Shown: positions 35,911 through 46,389, numbered from the stretch's first letter. The stretch: DNA of 55,520 nucleotides from Luteibaculum oceani (GCF_007995015.1 NZ_VORB01000012.1:1-55520), one strand, 5' to 3'. Made by a program: numbers and translations. Notes: generated from the sequence alone by a model not told the origin.

Positions 35911-37767
35911 ATGATGAAACGAATACCTTTTTTATTCGCTTTAATTTTTTGTTTTACCCAAAGCTTCGCCCAAGATCTTAGCGGAAGACTTTTATTTAGC
36001 GCAAGATTAAGCGGTCAGAATAACACACAAGTTACCGACGCTGACGCTATTGGTTTGGGAACATTTTTATTGAATGAGACCAGAGACAGCCTTTACGTGA
36101 GCATCGCAGTTTCAAATTTTGACACCCCCCTAGAATTAGCGCTAATCCAAATTGGAGGACCAGGAGAAAATGGATTTCCAGTTGTTGCGTTCGACTCATC
36201 GGTAGTACGCAATAAAATAAACACGGTAATTACCGATAGCACGCTGGACATTCTCATTCCCGCAATGATGGCAGGAGAATTTTATTTAAACACCTACGAT
36301 GAAAACTTCCCTCCAACTGGTACAGCCCGAGGGCAGATAAAATTGGAGCGCGATTTTGGATTTTTTGCCAATCTAGATACCGCTCAAACAAGACCCGGTT
36401 CTGATGGATCACAAGCTTTTGGATCTGCGAACTTTAAATTAGATCAAAACGGAGACAGCCTAGAAGTTAAACTTGTAACAGTCGGACTAGGTGAGGACAT
36501 TACCGGAGTGCATCTGCATGAAGGAAGAAAGGGACTAACTGGACCGGTTATTTTTGATTTAACCAGTTTAGTGAAAGACGGAACAAGAATTGATTCCATT
36601 ATTACTGTTCCGAGTACAATAAAGGCTACCCTTAAAACTTTAATTGAAAATAACCAGGTATACATTAACGTCCACACTGCAAGTAATCCACAAGGAGAAA
36701 TAAGAGGGCAGGTACAAGCTAGCACCGACTTATATTTTGATGTTTTTGCTTCTAGCGAAAATGTTACGCAAAACCCATTATTTGCATCTAACGTTGCACT
36801 AGCTGGTCATGGATATCTAAACAGCAGCCTAGATACTTTTAGATATTTCATGGCTTATGAACTAGATAGTTTAAGCTCTGATCCAGTATTAGCTTCCTTC
36901 ACATTAAATGGAGTACCCGTGCACAACATCACTCTAGATTCTGGTATGGTATCTGGAATTTGGACGAGTTCAGATCCTCAAGCTTTGAATCCAGCCGCGG
37001 TTAATGGGTTTTTAACGAACCAAATTGGCATTCAAGTTAACACGAGCCTACAGCCATCTGGCGAATTAGCAGGAACCTTTGGAAGAGCCCTTAGAGATGC
37101 TTATGTATTTGATTTGGATACTAATCAGGTAACCACCTTTGTAGATGTTGATGAATTGCCACTTGGACTTGGTATGATTTCCGTTAATACTAGAGGTACA
37201 CAAGCACATTACATGATGGCTTGGGATAATCTAAGTGGAAACGTAATGCAAGGATCAATTAACAGCGGAGCTGCAGGTGAGACCGGACCTATTATGTTTG
37301 CATTAAACAGAGAAGAGGGTGGTGCATTTGGATATTTAACTGCTAACCAAAGCTTCACAACCGAAACTACTGCGTTGTTTAAAAAAGACTCAGCATATGT
37401 TCGCATTAGCACCATGAGAAACCCTAATGCGGAATTAAGAGGAAACATTAACCGCAGCTACAACACCACTAATCCACCGGTAGTAACTAATATCGTTAAT
37501 GAAGCTGGAAATTTTGGAGGAGACATTGTTGCTTATCCTGTACCAGCTACTTCGGAGCTAAATATTAAACTGAATGTTAAAGTTAACGAGCAGGTTAATT
37601 TAGAGGTGTACAATAGCCTAGGAAGTCTTATGCTTAAAAAAGAGCAGGTGCTTAAATCCGGAACCAACGTAATTAGCGTAAGTACGAGTACCCTAGAGAC
37701 TGGAATCTATGTTGCCAGAATTATAGGTGACAACGGGTCTGTAAGAATAAACTTCACTGTGAAGTAA
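35911..37767 (+). CDS. Secreted CHRD-domain protein with T9SS type A sorting domain
   Basis: The ATG at 35911 starts a signal peptide (MMKRIPFLFALIFCFTQSFAQ region); the frame opens 12 codons earlier but that part overlaps the promoter. The 618 aa protein contains four CHRD-like repeats of about 120-130 aa. Repeats 1 and 2 end with ARGQIK and IRGQV, and repeats 3 and 4 with LAGTFG and LRGNI; repeat 2 has GVHLHEGRKGLTGPVIFDL. The last 80 residues form a type IX CTD, starting VAYPVPATSELNIKLN and ending in VRINFTVK. Exported surface protein; CHRD function in bacteria is not settled. Confidence 0.92.
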   Translation: MMKRIPFLFALIFCFTQSFAQDLSGRLLFSARLSGQNNTQVTDADAIGLGTFLLNETRDSLYVSIAVSNFDTPLELALIQIGGPGENGFPVVAFDSSVVRNKINTVITDSTLDILIPAMMAGEFYLNTYDENFPPTGTARGQIKLERDFGFFANLDTAQTRPGSDGSQAFGSANFKLDQNGDSLEVKLVTVGLGEDITGVHLHEGRKGLTGPVIFDLTSLVKDGTRIDSIITVPSTIKATLKTLIENNQVYINVHTASNPQGEIRGQVQASTDLYFDVFASSENVTQNPLFASNVALAGHGYLNSSLDTFRYFMAYELDSLSSDPVLASFTLNGVPVHNITLDSGMVSGIWTSSDPQALNPAAVNGFLTNQIGIQVNTSLQPSGELAGTFGRALRDAYVFDLDTNQVTTFVDVDELPLGLGMISVNTRGTQAHYMMAWDNLSGNVMQGSINSGAAGETGPIMFALNREEGGAFGYLTANQSFTTETTALFKKDSAYVRISTMRNPNAELRGNINRSYNTTNPPVVTNIVNEAGNFGGDIVAYPVPATSELNIKLNVKVNEQVNLEVYNSLGSLMLKKEQVLKSGTNVISVSTSTLETGIYVARIIGDNGSVRINFTVK

Positions 37768-37796
37768 GTCCCCTTTTCTTTACCTGAAGGAAACGG

Positions 37797-37826
37797 AGCC
37801 TCCACTTTTAGTGGAGGCTTTTTTTT
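37797..37826 (+). terminator. Rho-independent terminator after CHRD gene
   Basis: AGCCTCCAC (37797-37805) pairs with GTGGAGGCT (37811-37819), 5-base loop, then an eight-T run. Confidence 0.9.
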
Positions 37827-37894
37827 GCCCTTTTCTTCGCTAAAATCGTCTCAATACATCCCAACATTCCACTAGCATTACCGATTCTTCTTTA

Positions 37895-37965
37895 ACAATC
37901 GAAGCTCGGTTCTCGAGTGATCACGCTGCGGCGGGATTGTATCGAGAGAACGTGAGCAATCCACA
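37895..37965. repeat. GC-richer imperfect inverted repeat in intergenic DNA
   Basis: TTCTCGA (37910-37916) faces TCGAGA/GAGAA (37942-37950), with ATCACGCTGCGGCGGGAT between. It is conspicuously richer in GC than the surrounding intergenic DNA and looks like a REP-type or degraded mobile repeat. It lies between a terminator and a convergent gene and codes for nothing visible. Confidence 0.4.
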
Positions 37966-37976
37966 GTATTCTAACT

Positions 37977-38555
37977 TTATTTTACGCGTTTCTCGATAGA
38001 AAAACCGCTGTTTTTACCGTCGGGGCTATCAATTACAAGATAATAGGTATACCCGGCCTTAACCTGTACCGGACTACTATAGGCATTCGATTTATCCTCG
38101 GTAACAAATTCCTCCTGGCCCAAGCTTGATATCCCTGTAGTTCCAGGGTTCGTGGATAAATTAGAACGAATGGGACTGTCTACGTACTCATGAAAATCAT
38201 TACAGAACCACCTTCCATCTGTAACGTACAAGATAAAATCAAAATTCTCGGATGGTTCTATAGGTGAAATTAAAAGCTCCAACTCACCATCCTTTTCAGG
38301 TGTAAATCGGAACCATACCACATTGTGCTCCCAAGCAAAAATGTATGGATTACGGTGCTCCTGCTTTTTAATCTCGTATTTAAACCCAATTTTGTTGTTC
38401 CCCACAACCGGCCCTAGTTTATCTCCCAATTTTATAGCCCCCAAACAATCTGCTGTTCGAGCCTCCAATTCGTATATATCATCCAAGGGATTATCGCTTT
38501 GAGCAAAGCCATTAAAGCCCAACAATAAGGTGAAAAGAAGAATAGCGTATTTCAT
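37977..38555 (-). CDS. Secreted beta-sandwich protein, pre-peptidase C-terminal-like
   Basis: The 192 aa protein has a signal peptide (about 1-18, GFAQ). The body resembles the beta-sandwich found next to OmpA domains or as PPC domains in Bacteroidota secreted proteins: VVWFRFTPEKDGELELLISP, FDFILYVTDG and a C-terminal AGYTYYLVIDSPDGKNSGFSI. Two Cys residues (in ADCLG and WFCND) could form a disulfide. No catalytic motif. Function unknown; likely extracellular or periplasmic. Confidence 0.65.
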   Translation of the reverse strand: MKYAILLFTLLLGFNGFAQSDNPLDDIYELEARTADCLGAIKLGDKLGPVVGNNKIGFKYEIKKQEHRNPYIFAWEHNVVWFRFTPEKDGELELLISPIEPSENFDFILYVTDGRWFCNDFHEYVDSPIRSNLSTNPGTTGISSLGQEEFVTEDKSNAYSSPVQVKAGYTYYLVIDSPDGKNSGFSIEKRVK

Positions 38556-38646
38556 TTTCGAGAATTAAGTTTGCTTAGCATAACGCAAATTCCATTCCAA
38601 TGGTAATCAACCTGGAGGAAGGAAAATCTCAAAAATTCACAAAAGT

Positions 38647-41600
38647 CTATTTCTTAATAAGCTTTACAATACCGCTTCCCGTTTCGGTGATCAGATGACC
38701 AAAATAGATACCAGGCTTTGCGCTGCGCATACTAAAAGCAATGGTGCCTTTAGAACGTTTTAAGTTGGCGATCTCAATTTTCTTTCCAGCTCCATCTAAA
38801 ACCACAAATTGAGCTGCCTCTGTTCCAGCATAGCTAATTTGAAATTCACCGTCAGATGGGTTTGGTATCACCTTCAGATCGGAAAATTCCCTTTGATTTT
38901 CGAATAAATCTGTATAAACAAAGCGGTAACACCCCAAAGTATCGGCACATGAATTTTTGACAATCCGGACGGCATAATCCCCCGATTTAGTGGGATAAAA
39001 GAATTCACTGTTTTCACCGGGAATTTCTGAATAATTATCGTTGCAATCTAGCCATTGGAAAGCCGCATTTTGCGGAGAAATTTCAAATCCTTTTTCAACG
39101 ATTTCCACGTCAAACTCGGGAAACCTCACCTCTAGGTTTAACACATGAATTGAATCACAACCCCAACGGTTAGTATACTCCAAAGTGTAAATTCCAGTAG
39201 AATCATAGGTTTCTCCGTTAACTGGCCATACATAACTAAAACATGAAACAATAGAATCGACTTGAACCGGAATTACATCCTTTTTCAAAATGATTTTATC
39301 ACTAAATACTTTAACGCAAGTCTCGCTTTTTGCGGATACATAAAGTATCCTCCCCTCATCCTCTAAACCAAATAAATTAAAGTCAATTGGAGAACCAGTC
39401 CCTTTAATTGGACCAGAAAGGATTTCACCAGTAGCACCACGTAAAAAGTAGTTTACCCCTAATTCACTGCCTTCCATTTTAACTTGTGCTGAATCTGTTG
39501 TCTGGCACGAAATAAATAATGTATCAGTAAGTTCCTGCTCGGAAATTGAACAGGGAATAAAATTGTAATTCGCTATAAAATCAGCATATGAGTGCGTATT
39601 TAAAACAAATGGGGTCGTCAATTTTTCTGGATCTGGATTTATGAAATCATAAAAGTCACCGGCTATCCAAAAGCCCCCAGATGTATTTACCTCGATTAAT
39701 CCTTCATTGGTACTTGTAGTAGTCTGATAACCCCATCCACCTATGGACTTTGCCCCTAAAAACAAGCCTAAGGTATCGTAAGATGCTAAAAAAAGACTTG
39801 GTGATTCACCTTCAGCCTTCAACTCAAATCCATCGCCTTCCTTGTCTAGGTATAGGCTTTTATAAAATTCACCTAAAACAACAATGTTGCCATTTGCATC
39901 CTGGCAAACTCCGGTTGCTTTGTGATCAGCATAAAAATCATAGTCTTCAAATTCCCTTGCCCAAGCGTAAGATCCATCCGAATTATATCGGATAAGAACA
40001 TTGTTTTCCACCTCGGTTAAAGGTGTTGCCTTGCCAGTTGGATCGGGATTCAAAGACCCTTCCCCATATCTCACATCCAATAAAACATACAACTCATTGT
40101 TCGAGCCGACAGTAATATCGTATAGCTGTTCATCAGATCCTCCACCATATGCAAAACCCCACTGTATATCGAGTTGTGGACTAAACTTGGCAAAGTAAAA
40201 TTGATTGGGGTTTACAGTTACTGTATTTGCCGATGGATCAAGGTCAAAATTTTTAATTAACTGTTTCGCCGCTAGCAACAAATTCCCTTCCCTATCAAAA
40301 GCGAAATTTTCGGGCCAGACAGGCCCCTCATGAAAATGTGAGTTTATAAAATTACCGTCCGCATCAATGTACATGGTGAAAATACCTTCACCCCTATCGG
40401 GTACATATTTAGCTCCCTCGGTAGGGTCGATATCGATTGGAGATCCATAGGTAGCATAATATCCAGCAATTTGATGGATACCATCTTCATTTTGGTCCAA
40501 TAACTGAAACCTGATAGTACCACTTCCCGGAATTTTCTCCTTTACGACCCATTTAATCTTTCCGTCTAAGGATAGGTTAGCCACAAACCAGCTTTGGTGA
40601 ATGTGAACGGTATCGGATCCAGCTCCCAGGATTAAGGGTGTATCATATCCACCAAAACCATATAGAAAAATTCCATTCTCATTTACCAAGCCCATCCTTA
40701 TATTCCAGAAGGTATTAGCCACCCCGAAAGCCTTATCAAAGGATCCATCGGCATTATAAACCGCAATGTTTAAAGGAATGCTATCTATTAAAACCGTATC
40801 GCTAGAAGGATCCAGGTCAACCTCTCCTCCCTCCCAGTCCATCAATACATAAGCCTTCTGGTTATGCACCTTTAAGCCTAAAACTTCAGAATTGATACTA
40901 TGCCAACCGTATCCCCCAAAGACCTTTGCATAATTAAATGTGTCAAATCCATTAAACCTAGCAAGTAAAACTTCGCTGCTTAATCCTAAGGAATCTGGAT
41001 CAACCTCAACCAGAACAGTTTCTTGCTTATCCACTAATACATCATTAGAGATATTAGCCGTAAGGGCTAAATTCCCCTTTCCATCTATATGCACAAGTGG
41101 ATCAAAACTCCATGAATAAGCACTTATAAAGTGCCCATTACTGGTGTATTGCGCAATAAAAGCATCCCATCTTTCAGCGGGACCTTCGATTAAGGATATA
41201 TTGGGAGAGGGATCCAAATCGGTATCCTCCTCTGCAAGTTCCCCTCTAAGGATGGGGCGGTTTCTTTCCCTGTCTATATGCAGGGATACTTCGGAAACAT
41301 CCTTAAAACTACTAGCCCATGCAAACCCCTTATCCGGCCCATATTTGGCCAAAAACAATCGCCCACTGGTAGGGGCTGTTAATGTTGAATCTCCAACTCC
41401 AGGGTCGAAATCCGTTGCTCCTCTGTATATGCCCTTTACATATATGCTATCCTTACTGTCTATGACCAATTCTTGATCAATTTCAGGATATGCACTACCC
41501 AAACCAAAGGACCAAATGTGATTTAAGTTCTTATCGTACTTCCCAACAAAAACATCGTTGGAACCCTTTGATTGGACGCCATAAAACTCACTGGTTATAT

Positions 41601-42375
41601 CTGGCCTACAGGTCCCTTGAAATGACCCCAAGACATATAAGTTTCCCTGGCTGTCACTTTCTACATTTAGAACATTTAATGTATTACTTGAAATGTTTTC
41701 AGAGACAATCTGCTTAGTGAGAATTGAATCGCCATTTTGGTCGTACAAAGCTAAAAACACAGAATGTTTTCTGGTTTTATAAGCCATAACAAATGTGCTA
41801 TCCTCGTATAATCCATATACAGGATAGTATTCTTTTGAAGGATAATCTGGTTTGAAAGGCAAATCCCATAGGTACTTTCCTGTTGAATCTATCTTTACAA
41901 GATGGAAATCCTCGGTTAACAAAATAGTATCCGAACCAATTTGGGAGAAACCATCTTTTATTTTGTTAAGACGCTTAAGAACAAAGTACAATGCCCCCAA
42001 TGAATCTGTAAATGCTGCAGTTGGCGGACCAACCCCCGACTCACTATTAACAACAATTGCCCAGTCTAAATCTCCATTTTCATGAAACTTTGATATAAAC
42101 ATGGATTCCCCACTGGAACTAATCGTGGGACTATAAAGCTCGTAGGCACTTGAATCTGGATCCGCATCGAAGAACCCATCAAATTCCCCTAGGATAAATG
42201 TATTTCCGTAGTTATCAGAGGTAAGAATAGAAGAGGAATGATATCCTGATTTCTTTATCCCATCAAATGGGACAAACGACTTTAAATCAATGGTCTGAGC
42301 TCGAGTAACAACAGCAAAAAAAACAAATATTGCAGGAAGTAAAGCTCTGCTAATTGCAGAAAAGTTGAAGGTCAT
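38647..42375 (-). CDS. Giant secreted repeat protein with T9SS type A sorting domain
   Basis: The frame reaches 42396, but that TTG lies inside a perfect -7 box; the ATG at 42375 gives 1242 aa beginning with a signal peptide (ending VTRAQ). The body carries about nine beta-propeller-type repeats (SBBP-like), each with an Asp-Pro signature such as DFDPGVGDS, DLDPSPN, DIDPTEG or NPDPEK, usually followed by a strand like LFLAKYG and DGSYAWAREF. Two Ig/PKD-like domains follow and a type A CTD closes it, from about VIPNPSDGEFQISY to IVKLIKK. Probably a surface-exposed or released protein; role unknown. Confidence 0.88.
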   Translation of the reverse strand: MTFNFSAISRALLPAIFVFFAVVTRAQTIDLKSFVPFDGIKKSGYHSSSILTSDNYGNTFILGEFDGFFDADPDSSAYELYSPTISSSGESMFISKFHENGDLDWAIVVNSESGVGPPTAAFTDSLGALYFVLKRLNKIKDGFSQIGSDTILLTEDFHLVKIDSTGKYLWDLPFKPDYPSKEYYPVYGLYEDSTFVMAYKTRKHSVFLALYDQNGDSILTKQIVSENISSNTLNVLNVESDSQGNLYVLGSFQGTCRPDITSEFYGVQSKGSNDVFVGKYDKNLNHIWSFGLGSAYPEIDQELVIDSKDSIYVKGIYRGATDFDPGVGDSTLTAPTSGRLFLAKYGPDKGFAWASSFKDVSEVSLHIDRERNRPILRGELAEEDTDLDPSPNISLIEGPAERWDAFIAQYTSNGHFISAYSWSFDPLVHIDGKGNLALTANISNDVLVDKQETVLVEVDPDSLGLSSEVLLARFNGFDTFNYAKVFGGYGWHSINSEVLGLKVHNQKAYVLMDWEGGEVDLDPSSDTVLIDSIPLNIAVYNADGSFDKAFGVANTFWNIRMGLVNENGIFLYGFGGYDTPLILGAGSDTVHIHQSWFVANLSLDGKIKWVVKEKIPGSGTIRFQLLDQNEDGIHQIAGYYATYGSPIDIDPTEGAKYVPDRGEGIFTMYIDADGNFINSHFHEGPVWPENFAFDREGNLLLAAKQLIKNFDLDPSANTVTVNPNQFYFAKFSPQLDIQWGFAYGGGSDEQLYDITVGSNNELYVLLDVRYGEGSLNPDPTGKATPLTEVENNVLIRYNSDGSYAWAREFEDYDFYADHKATGVCQDANGNIVVLGEFYKSLYLDKEGDGFELKAEGESPSLFLASYDTLGLFLGAKSIGGWGYQTTTSTNEGLIEVNTSGGFWIAGDFYDFINPDPEKLTTPFVLNTHSYADFIANYNFIPCSISEQELTDTLFISCQTTDSAQVKMEGSELGVNYFLRGATGEILSGPIKGTGSPIDFNLFGLEDEGRILYVSAKSETCVKVFSDKIILKKDVIPVQVDSIVSCFSYVWPVNGETYDSTGIYTLEYTNRWGCDSIHVLNLEVRFPEFDVEIVEKGFEISPQNAAFQWLDCNDNYSEIPGENSEFFYPTKSGDYAVRIVKNSCADTLGCYRFVYTDLFENQREFSDLKVIPNPSDGEFQISYAGTEAAQFVVLDGAGKKIEIANLKRSKGTIAFSMRSAKPGIYFGHLITETGSGIVKLIKK

Positions 42376-42393
42376 CGGTTGGTGTAAAAGTTT

Positions 42394-42401
42394 CAAAATT
42401 A
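42394..42401 (-). promoter_or_regulatory. Putative -7 box of giant T9SS gene
   Basis: TAATTTTG on the minus strand (42401-42394) is an exact TAnnTTTG match 18 bases before the ATG at 42375. It decides the start codon, because the longer reading frame would begin within the promoter. Confidence 0.5.
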
Positions 42402-42460
42402 GGGAATTCCTTCAACCGTATTACGCAAGGCTTGGGTGAAGCTAAAAGTCAATTTTTAAA

Positions 42461-45136
42461 TTACAACACCGGCTGCAACCAACGTTCCAAAGTTGCTACA
42501 TCCATTCCCTTTCTTTCTGCAAGGTTCTCAAGCTGGTCTTTTTCTATTTTTCTAATTCCAAAGTATCGGCTTTCAGGATGCGCAAAATACCACCCCGAAA
42601 CCGATGCAGCAGGAGTCATGGCTAGGCTTTCTGTTAAGTCGACACCAATATTCTCCTTAGCCTTTAGCAGTTTAAACAGCTTGGGTTTTTCGGTGTGATC
42701 TGGACAGGCAGGATAGCCTGGGGCAGGTCTTATACCACGGTACTTTTCTTTTATCAAGGCCTCATTGTCTAAAGCCTCATTTGGAGCGTAACCCCAATAT
42801 TCGCGTCTTACTTTTTGATGAAGCAACTCTGCAAAGGCCTCAGCCAAACGATCGGCAAGGGCTTTGATCATAATGGAACTGTAATCATCGTGATCCTTTT
42901 TAAAAGCCTCTGCTTTTTCATCACAACCAAATCCAGTAGTTACTACAAAGGCCCCACAATAATCCTTTTTACCACTTTCTTTTGGAGCAACAAAATCGGC
43001 CAAACTGTAATTAGGCTGCCCTGCAACCTTCTTTATCTGTTGACGCATTTGATTAAATGTGCAGGCAACCCCTCCATCTTCATCATAAATTTCAACATCA
43101 TCTTTATTGCTATTAGCTGGGAAAATTCCAAAAACTGCTTTGGCTTCCAACCACTTTTCCTCTACAATCTGCTTCAACATTTGTTGTGCATCTGCGTAGA
43201 GTTTTTTGGCCTCAACCCCTACAACTTCATCCTCCAAAATATTGGGGAATCTACCGGCCAACTCCCATGTTTGGAAAAATGGAGTCCAGTCTATAAAGGG
43301 CAGTAATTCATTTAAATCTTGCTGCTGGATCACCTGTATTCCATTTACCGATGGAGTTTCAGCTTTAAAATTGGTCCAATCAATATCCACTTTATTAGCT
43401 TGAGCTTCTTCAAGTGAAATAAGCTTTTCCTTTTTCTTCTTTGCATGATGATAAGCTCTCAACTTCTCGTATTCCTCGGCGATATCATCTTTAAATTTCT
43501 TAGCGTCTGAGCCCAACAATTTTGAAGCTGTGGTTACTGCTCTCGAGGCATCTAAAACATGAACTACCCGATTAATGGAATATTCTGGAGCCACTTTTAC
43601 AGCCGTATGAACCCTTGAGGTTGTTGCACCTCCAATAAGCAAGGGAATATTTAGGCCCCTACGTTCCATTTCTTTGGCAACGAAAACCATTTCATCTAAG
43701 GAAGGAGTAATTAATCCAGATAAACCGATGGCGTCCACTTGTTGCTTTTCGGCTTCGTCGAGGATTTTTTCTGCCGGCACCATTACCCCTAAATCCACTA
43801 CATCGAAATTATTGCATGCTAGCACTACACTAACAATGTTTTTTCCAATATCGTGGACATCCCCTTTTACGGTGGCCATCAGAATTTTTCCTTTGGCTTT
43901 TTTACTATCTGGGTTGGGATTGTTCTTCTTTTCTTCCTCTAAATACGGCAGTAAGTAGGCCACGGCCTTCTTCATTACGCGCGCAGATTTCACAACCTGA
44001 GGGAGAAACATTTTTCCAGATCCAAACAAATCTCCTACCACATTCATTCCGTCCATTAAAGGACCTTCAATTACCTGAAGCGAGGTCGGGAATTGCTGTC
44101 TTGCTGTTTCGGTATCTTCCTCAATAAATTCTAGAATCCCCTTTACCAGGGCATGCTCCAAACGCTTTTCTACGGGCGCCTCTCTCCAAGACAAATCCAC
44201 CTTACGTTCCTTCTGAGGACCATCCTTTAATTCTTCCGCCATTTCAAGCAGGCGTTCTTCGGCCTTGGGATCTCGGTTTAAAAGCACATCCTCCACACAG
44301 TTCAGCAGATCCTTAGGAATATCCTCGTACACTTCAAGCATAGAAGGGTTTACAATCCCCATGGTCATACCCGCCTTTATTCCATGGTATAAAAATGCGG
44401 AGTGTATCGCTTCTCTAACCGTATTGTTTCCTCTAAATGAAAACGATACGTTACTTACCCCACCGCTAACATGTGCATGAGGAAGGTTATTTCTGATCCA
44501 CTTGGTAGCCCTAAAAAAATCTAGTGCGTTATTCCTATGCTCCTCCATCCCAGTTGCTACTGGGAAAATGTTAGGGTCGAAAATAATCTCTTGAGGAGGG
44601 AATTTAACTACCTGGGTTAATATGTCGTAGGAGCGTTTACAGATTTCTATTCGTCGCTCGTAGCTATCTGCCTGACCCTCTTCGTCGAAAGCCATTACCA
44701 CTACCGCAGCGCCAAAACGCTTTATATATTTTGCTTGTTCTATAAAGGTCTTTTCACCTTCTTTGAGTGAAATGGAGTTCACAACGGCCTTACCCTGAAC
44801 ACATTTTAATCCTGCTCTGATGATTTCCCATCGAGAGGAATCTATCATAATAGGAATTCGGGCGATATCTGGTTCAGCAGCGATAAGGTTTAGGAACTTT
44901 ACCATTGCTTCTACCCCATCAATCATACCCTCATCCATATTCACATCGAGGATTTGGGCTCCGCCTTCAACTTGATCCCGAGCGATTTCTAAGGCCTCAT
45001 CAAATTTTTCTTCTTTAATAAGGCGTAAAAATTTACGTGAACCAGTTACGTTGGTGCGCTCACCAACATTTACAAAATTGCTTTCTGAGGTTACATATAG
45101 GGGTTCTAATCCCGCTAATTGTAGGTAGGTAGTCAT
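42461..45136 (-). CDS. metH: Cobalamin-dependent methionine synthase, folate/B12/activation part
   Basis: C-terminal part of split MetH, 891 aa. It has a pterin-binding domain (about 10-290, [18 protein letters not shown]), a cobalamin-binding module with cap helices and the B12 ligand His428 in [11 protein letters not shown], and the AdoMet-dependent reactivation domain (about 570-891, with RREYWGY and [15 protein letters not shown]). It starts at ATG 45136, which shares one base with the stop of the homocysteine-domain gene (TAATG); the frame extends upstream to 45238 but is out of context. Together both proteins transfer a methyl group from methyl-THF to homocysteine. Under the SAM-I riboswitch. 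Confidence 0.96.
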   Translation of the reverse strand: MTTYLQLAGLEPLYVTSESNFVNVGERTNVTGSRKFLRLIKEEKFDEALEIARDQVEGGAQILDVNMDEGMIDGVEAMVKFLNLIAAEPDIARIPIMIDSSRWEIIRAGLKCVQGKAVVNSISLKEGEKTFIEQAKYIKRFGAAVVVMAFDEEGQADSYERRIEICKRSYDILTQVVKFPPQEIIFDPNIFPVATGMEEHRNNALDFFRATKWIRNNLPHAHVSGGVSNVSFSFRGNNTVREAIHSAFLYHGIKAGMTMGIVNPSMLEVYEDIPKDLLNCVEDVLLNRDPKAEERLLEMAEELKDGPQKERKVDLSWREAPVEKRLEHALVKGILEFIEEDTETARQQFPTSLQVIEGPLMDGMNVVGDLFGSGKMFLPQVVKSARVMKKAVAYLLPYLEEEKKNNPNPDSKKAKGKILMATVKGDVHDIGKNIVSVVLACNNFDVVDLGVMVPAEKILDEAEKQQVDAIGLSGLITPSLDEMVFVAKEMERRGLNIPLLIGGATTSRVHTAVKVAPEYSINRVVHVLDASRAVTTASKLLGSDAKKFKDDIAEEYEKLRAYHHAKKKKEKLISLEEAQANKVDIDWTNFKAETPSVNGIQVIQQQDLNELLPFIDWTPFFQTWELAGRFPNILEDEVVGVEAKKLYADAQQMLKQIVEEKWLEAKAVFGIFPANSNKDDVEIYDEDGGVACTFNQMRQQIKKVAGQPNYSLADFVAPKESGKKDYCGAFVVTTGFGCDEKAEAFKKDHDDYSSIMIKALADRLAEAFAELLHQKVRREYWGYAPNEALDNEALIKEKYRGIRPAPGYPACPDHTEKPKLFKLLKAKENIGVDLTESLAMTPAASVSGWYFAHPESRYFGIRKIEKDQLENLAERKGMDVATLERWLQPVL

Positions 45137-46149
45137 TATAATACAGTACTTAAAGCTGGGGAAGCCATTTTTCTGGGTTCGTATTTTGCCGCCAATTCCG
45201 CGATGGCCTGAATATGGTCTGGCGTGGTTCCGCAACAACCGCCAATAATATTGATAAGACCTAGGTCTAAAAACTCTTTGATTTGTTTAGCCATAAACTC
45301 TGGAGTTTCATCGTAAGCCCCAAATTCATTTGGCAACCCTGCATTGGGGTGAGCGGATATATAAAAGGGTGCATTTTTAGCCAATACCTGGATATACTGT
45401 CTTAATTGGCTAGCCCCTAAAGCACAATTTAAGCCCACTGAAAAAAGTGGGAAATGGGATATAGAGATTAAAAAAGCTTCTGCCGTTTGGCCAGATAAAG
45501 TTCGCCCACTAGCATCGGTTATCGTTCCTGAAACCATAACGGGAATTTCGCTTCCCATCTCTGTAAAAGCCTCTTCAATTCCGAATAGAGCAGCCTTTGC
45601 ATTCAACGTATCAAAAACAGTTTCCACCAAAAGCAGGTCAACTCCCCCCTTCATAAGTCCAACCGCCTGTTGACGGTAAGCTTCGGCTAGGGTATCAAAA
45701 TCTATTGCACGGTATCCAGGGTCGTTCACATTCGGAGAAATAGATGCCGTTTTGTTGGTCGGGCCCATTGATCCAGCAACATACCTAGGCTTGTCTGGTG
45801 TTAAGGCAGTGTATTTATCTGCCGCCGCTTTTGCAATTTGGGCACTTTTAATATTGATTTCATCAACCAAATGCTCACAAGAGTAATCCTCCTGAGCTAT
45901 GGTAGTACCACTAAAAGTGTTGGTTTCTAATATATCGGCACCAGCCGCAAGGTATTCTTCGTGAATTGCTGCGAGGATTTCAGGTCGAGACAACCCAATT
46001 AAATCATTATTACCCTTTAATGATTTTTCATGATGCTTTAACTCGGGAGTTCTAAAATCCTCTTCCTCTAATTTATAGCGCTGAATCATGGTACCCATCG
46101 CACCGTCTAGCACTAAAATTCGCTGTTTTATAGCCTCTGTAACTTTCAT
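45136..46149 (-). CDS. metH: Methionine synthase, homocysteine-binding subunit
   Basis: Zinc-dependent homocysteine S-methyltransferase domain as a separate 337 aa protein, corresponding to the N-terminal third of E. coli MetH. Motifs: [10 protein letters not shown] near the N-terminus, [21 protein letters not shown], and zinc ligands Cys242 (GLNCALGA), Cys305 and Cys306 ([10 protein letters not shown]). Coupled to the larger MetH gene through a one-base TAATG overlap, which favours 1:1 production. Splitting of MetH at this boundary is frequent in Bacteroidota. Leader carries a SAM-I riboswitch. Confidence 0.96.
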   Translation of the reverse strand: MKVTEAIKQRILVLDGAMGTMIQRYKLEEEDFRTPELKHHEKSLKGNNDLIGLSRPEILAAIHEEYLAAGADILETNTFSGTTIAQEDYSCEHLVDEINIKSAQIAKAAADKYTALTPDKPRYVAGSMGPTNKTASISPNVNDPGYRAIDFDTLAEAYRQQAVGLMKGGVDLLLVETVFDTLNAKAALFGIEEAFTEMGSEIPVMVSGTITDASGRTLSGQTAEAFLISISHFPLFSVGLNCALGASQLRQYIQVLAKNAPFYISAHPNAGLPNEFGAYDETPEFMAKQIKEFLDLGLINIIGGCCGTTPDHIQAIAELAAKYEPRKMASPALSTVL

Positions 46150-46170
46150 TCTACTTTAAAATTTGGGCAT

Positions 46171-46204
46171 AAAAAAACCCTGTTAACATAAGTCAACAGG
46201 GTTT
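46171..46204 (-). terminator. Riboswitch-controlled terminator of metH
   Basis: On the minus strand a 13-bp stem (46204-46192 with 46187-46175, one G-T pair), TTAT loop and seven T (46177-46171), 22 bases before the metH ATG. Segment 46199-46189 can instead pair with 46242-46232, which includes the 3-prime strand of riboswitch stem P1, giving the antiterminator. Confidence 0.88.
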
Positions 46205-46237
46205 GAATATTTTAGGAGGTTAAAATCAAAACTGTCA

Positions 46238-46353
46238 ACTTATCTGTTTTCCGGTATTTCCGGAAACTGGAATTGGCACCTTCGGGTACGCAGCTGCGTA
46301 CTTCGGGTTGCCAAGGCTTCATAGGGCCAGTCCCTCTGCCTTTCTTGATAAGT
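46238..46353 (-). ncRNA. SAM-I (S-box) riboswitch controlling metH
   Basis: The minus strand reads ACTTATC (46353-46347) paired with GATAAGT (46244-46238) as stem P1. Inside are the conserved S-box core GAGGGACTGGCCCTATGAAG (plus-strand span 46317-46336), the GGCAACC pseudoknot strand, and the GGTGCCAATTCC segment with a following hairpin. These are diagnostic for the SAM-I class. Binding S-adenosylmethionine stabilises P1, frees the downstream terminator and turns off methionine synthase. Aptamer, terminator and antiterminator are all intact. Confidence 0.95.
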
Positions 46354-46372
46354 ACTAATTAAAGAACTGGGA

Positions 46373-46380
46373 CAAAGATG
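46373..46380 (-). promoter_or_regulatory. Weak candidate -7 box of metH transcript
   Basis: CATCTTTG on the minus strand (46380-46373), one mismatch to TAnnTTTG, lies 20 bases upstream of the riboswitch. TTG motifs upstream are at sub-optimal spacing and fall at the 3-prime end of the neighbouring regulator gene. Confidence 0.4.
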
Positions 46381-46389
46381 GGTAAAAAA

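Noticed and set aside
42815-43306. 163-codon plus-strand frame inside metH
   Set aside because: Antisense shadow; the metH motifs in this stretch are clear.
45137-45238. N-terminal extension of the large metH frame
   Set aside because: It overlaps the homocysteine-domain gene in another frame; the ATG at 45136 gives the TAATG coupling and a typical MetH N-terminus.
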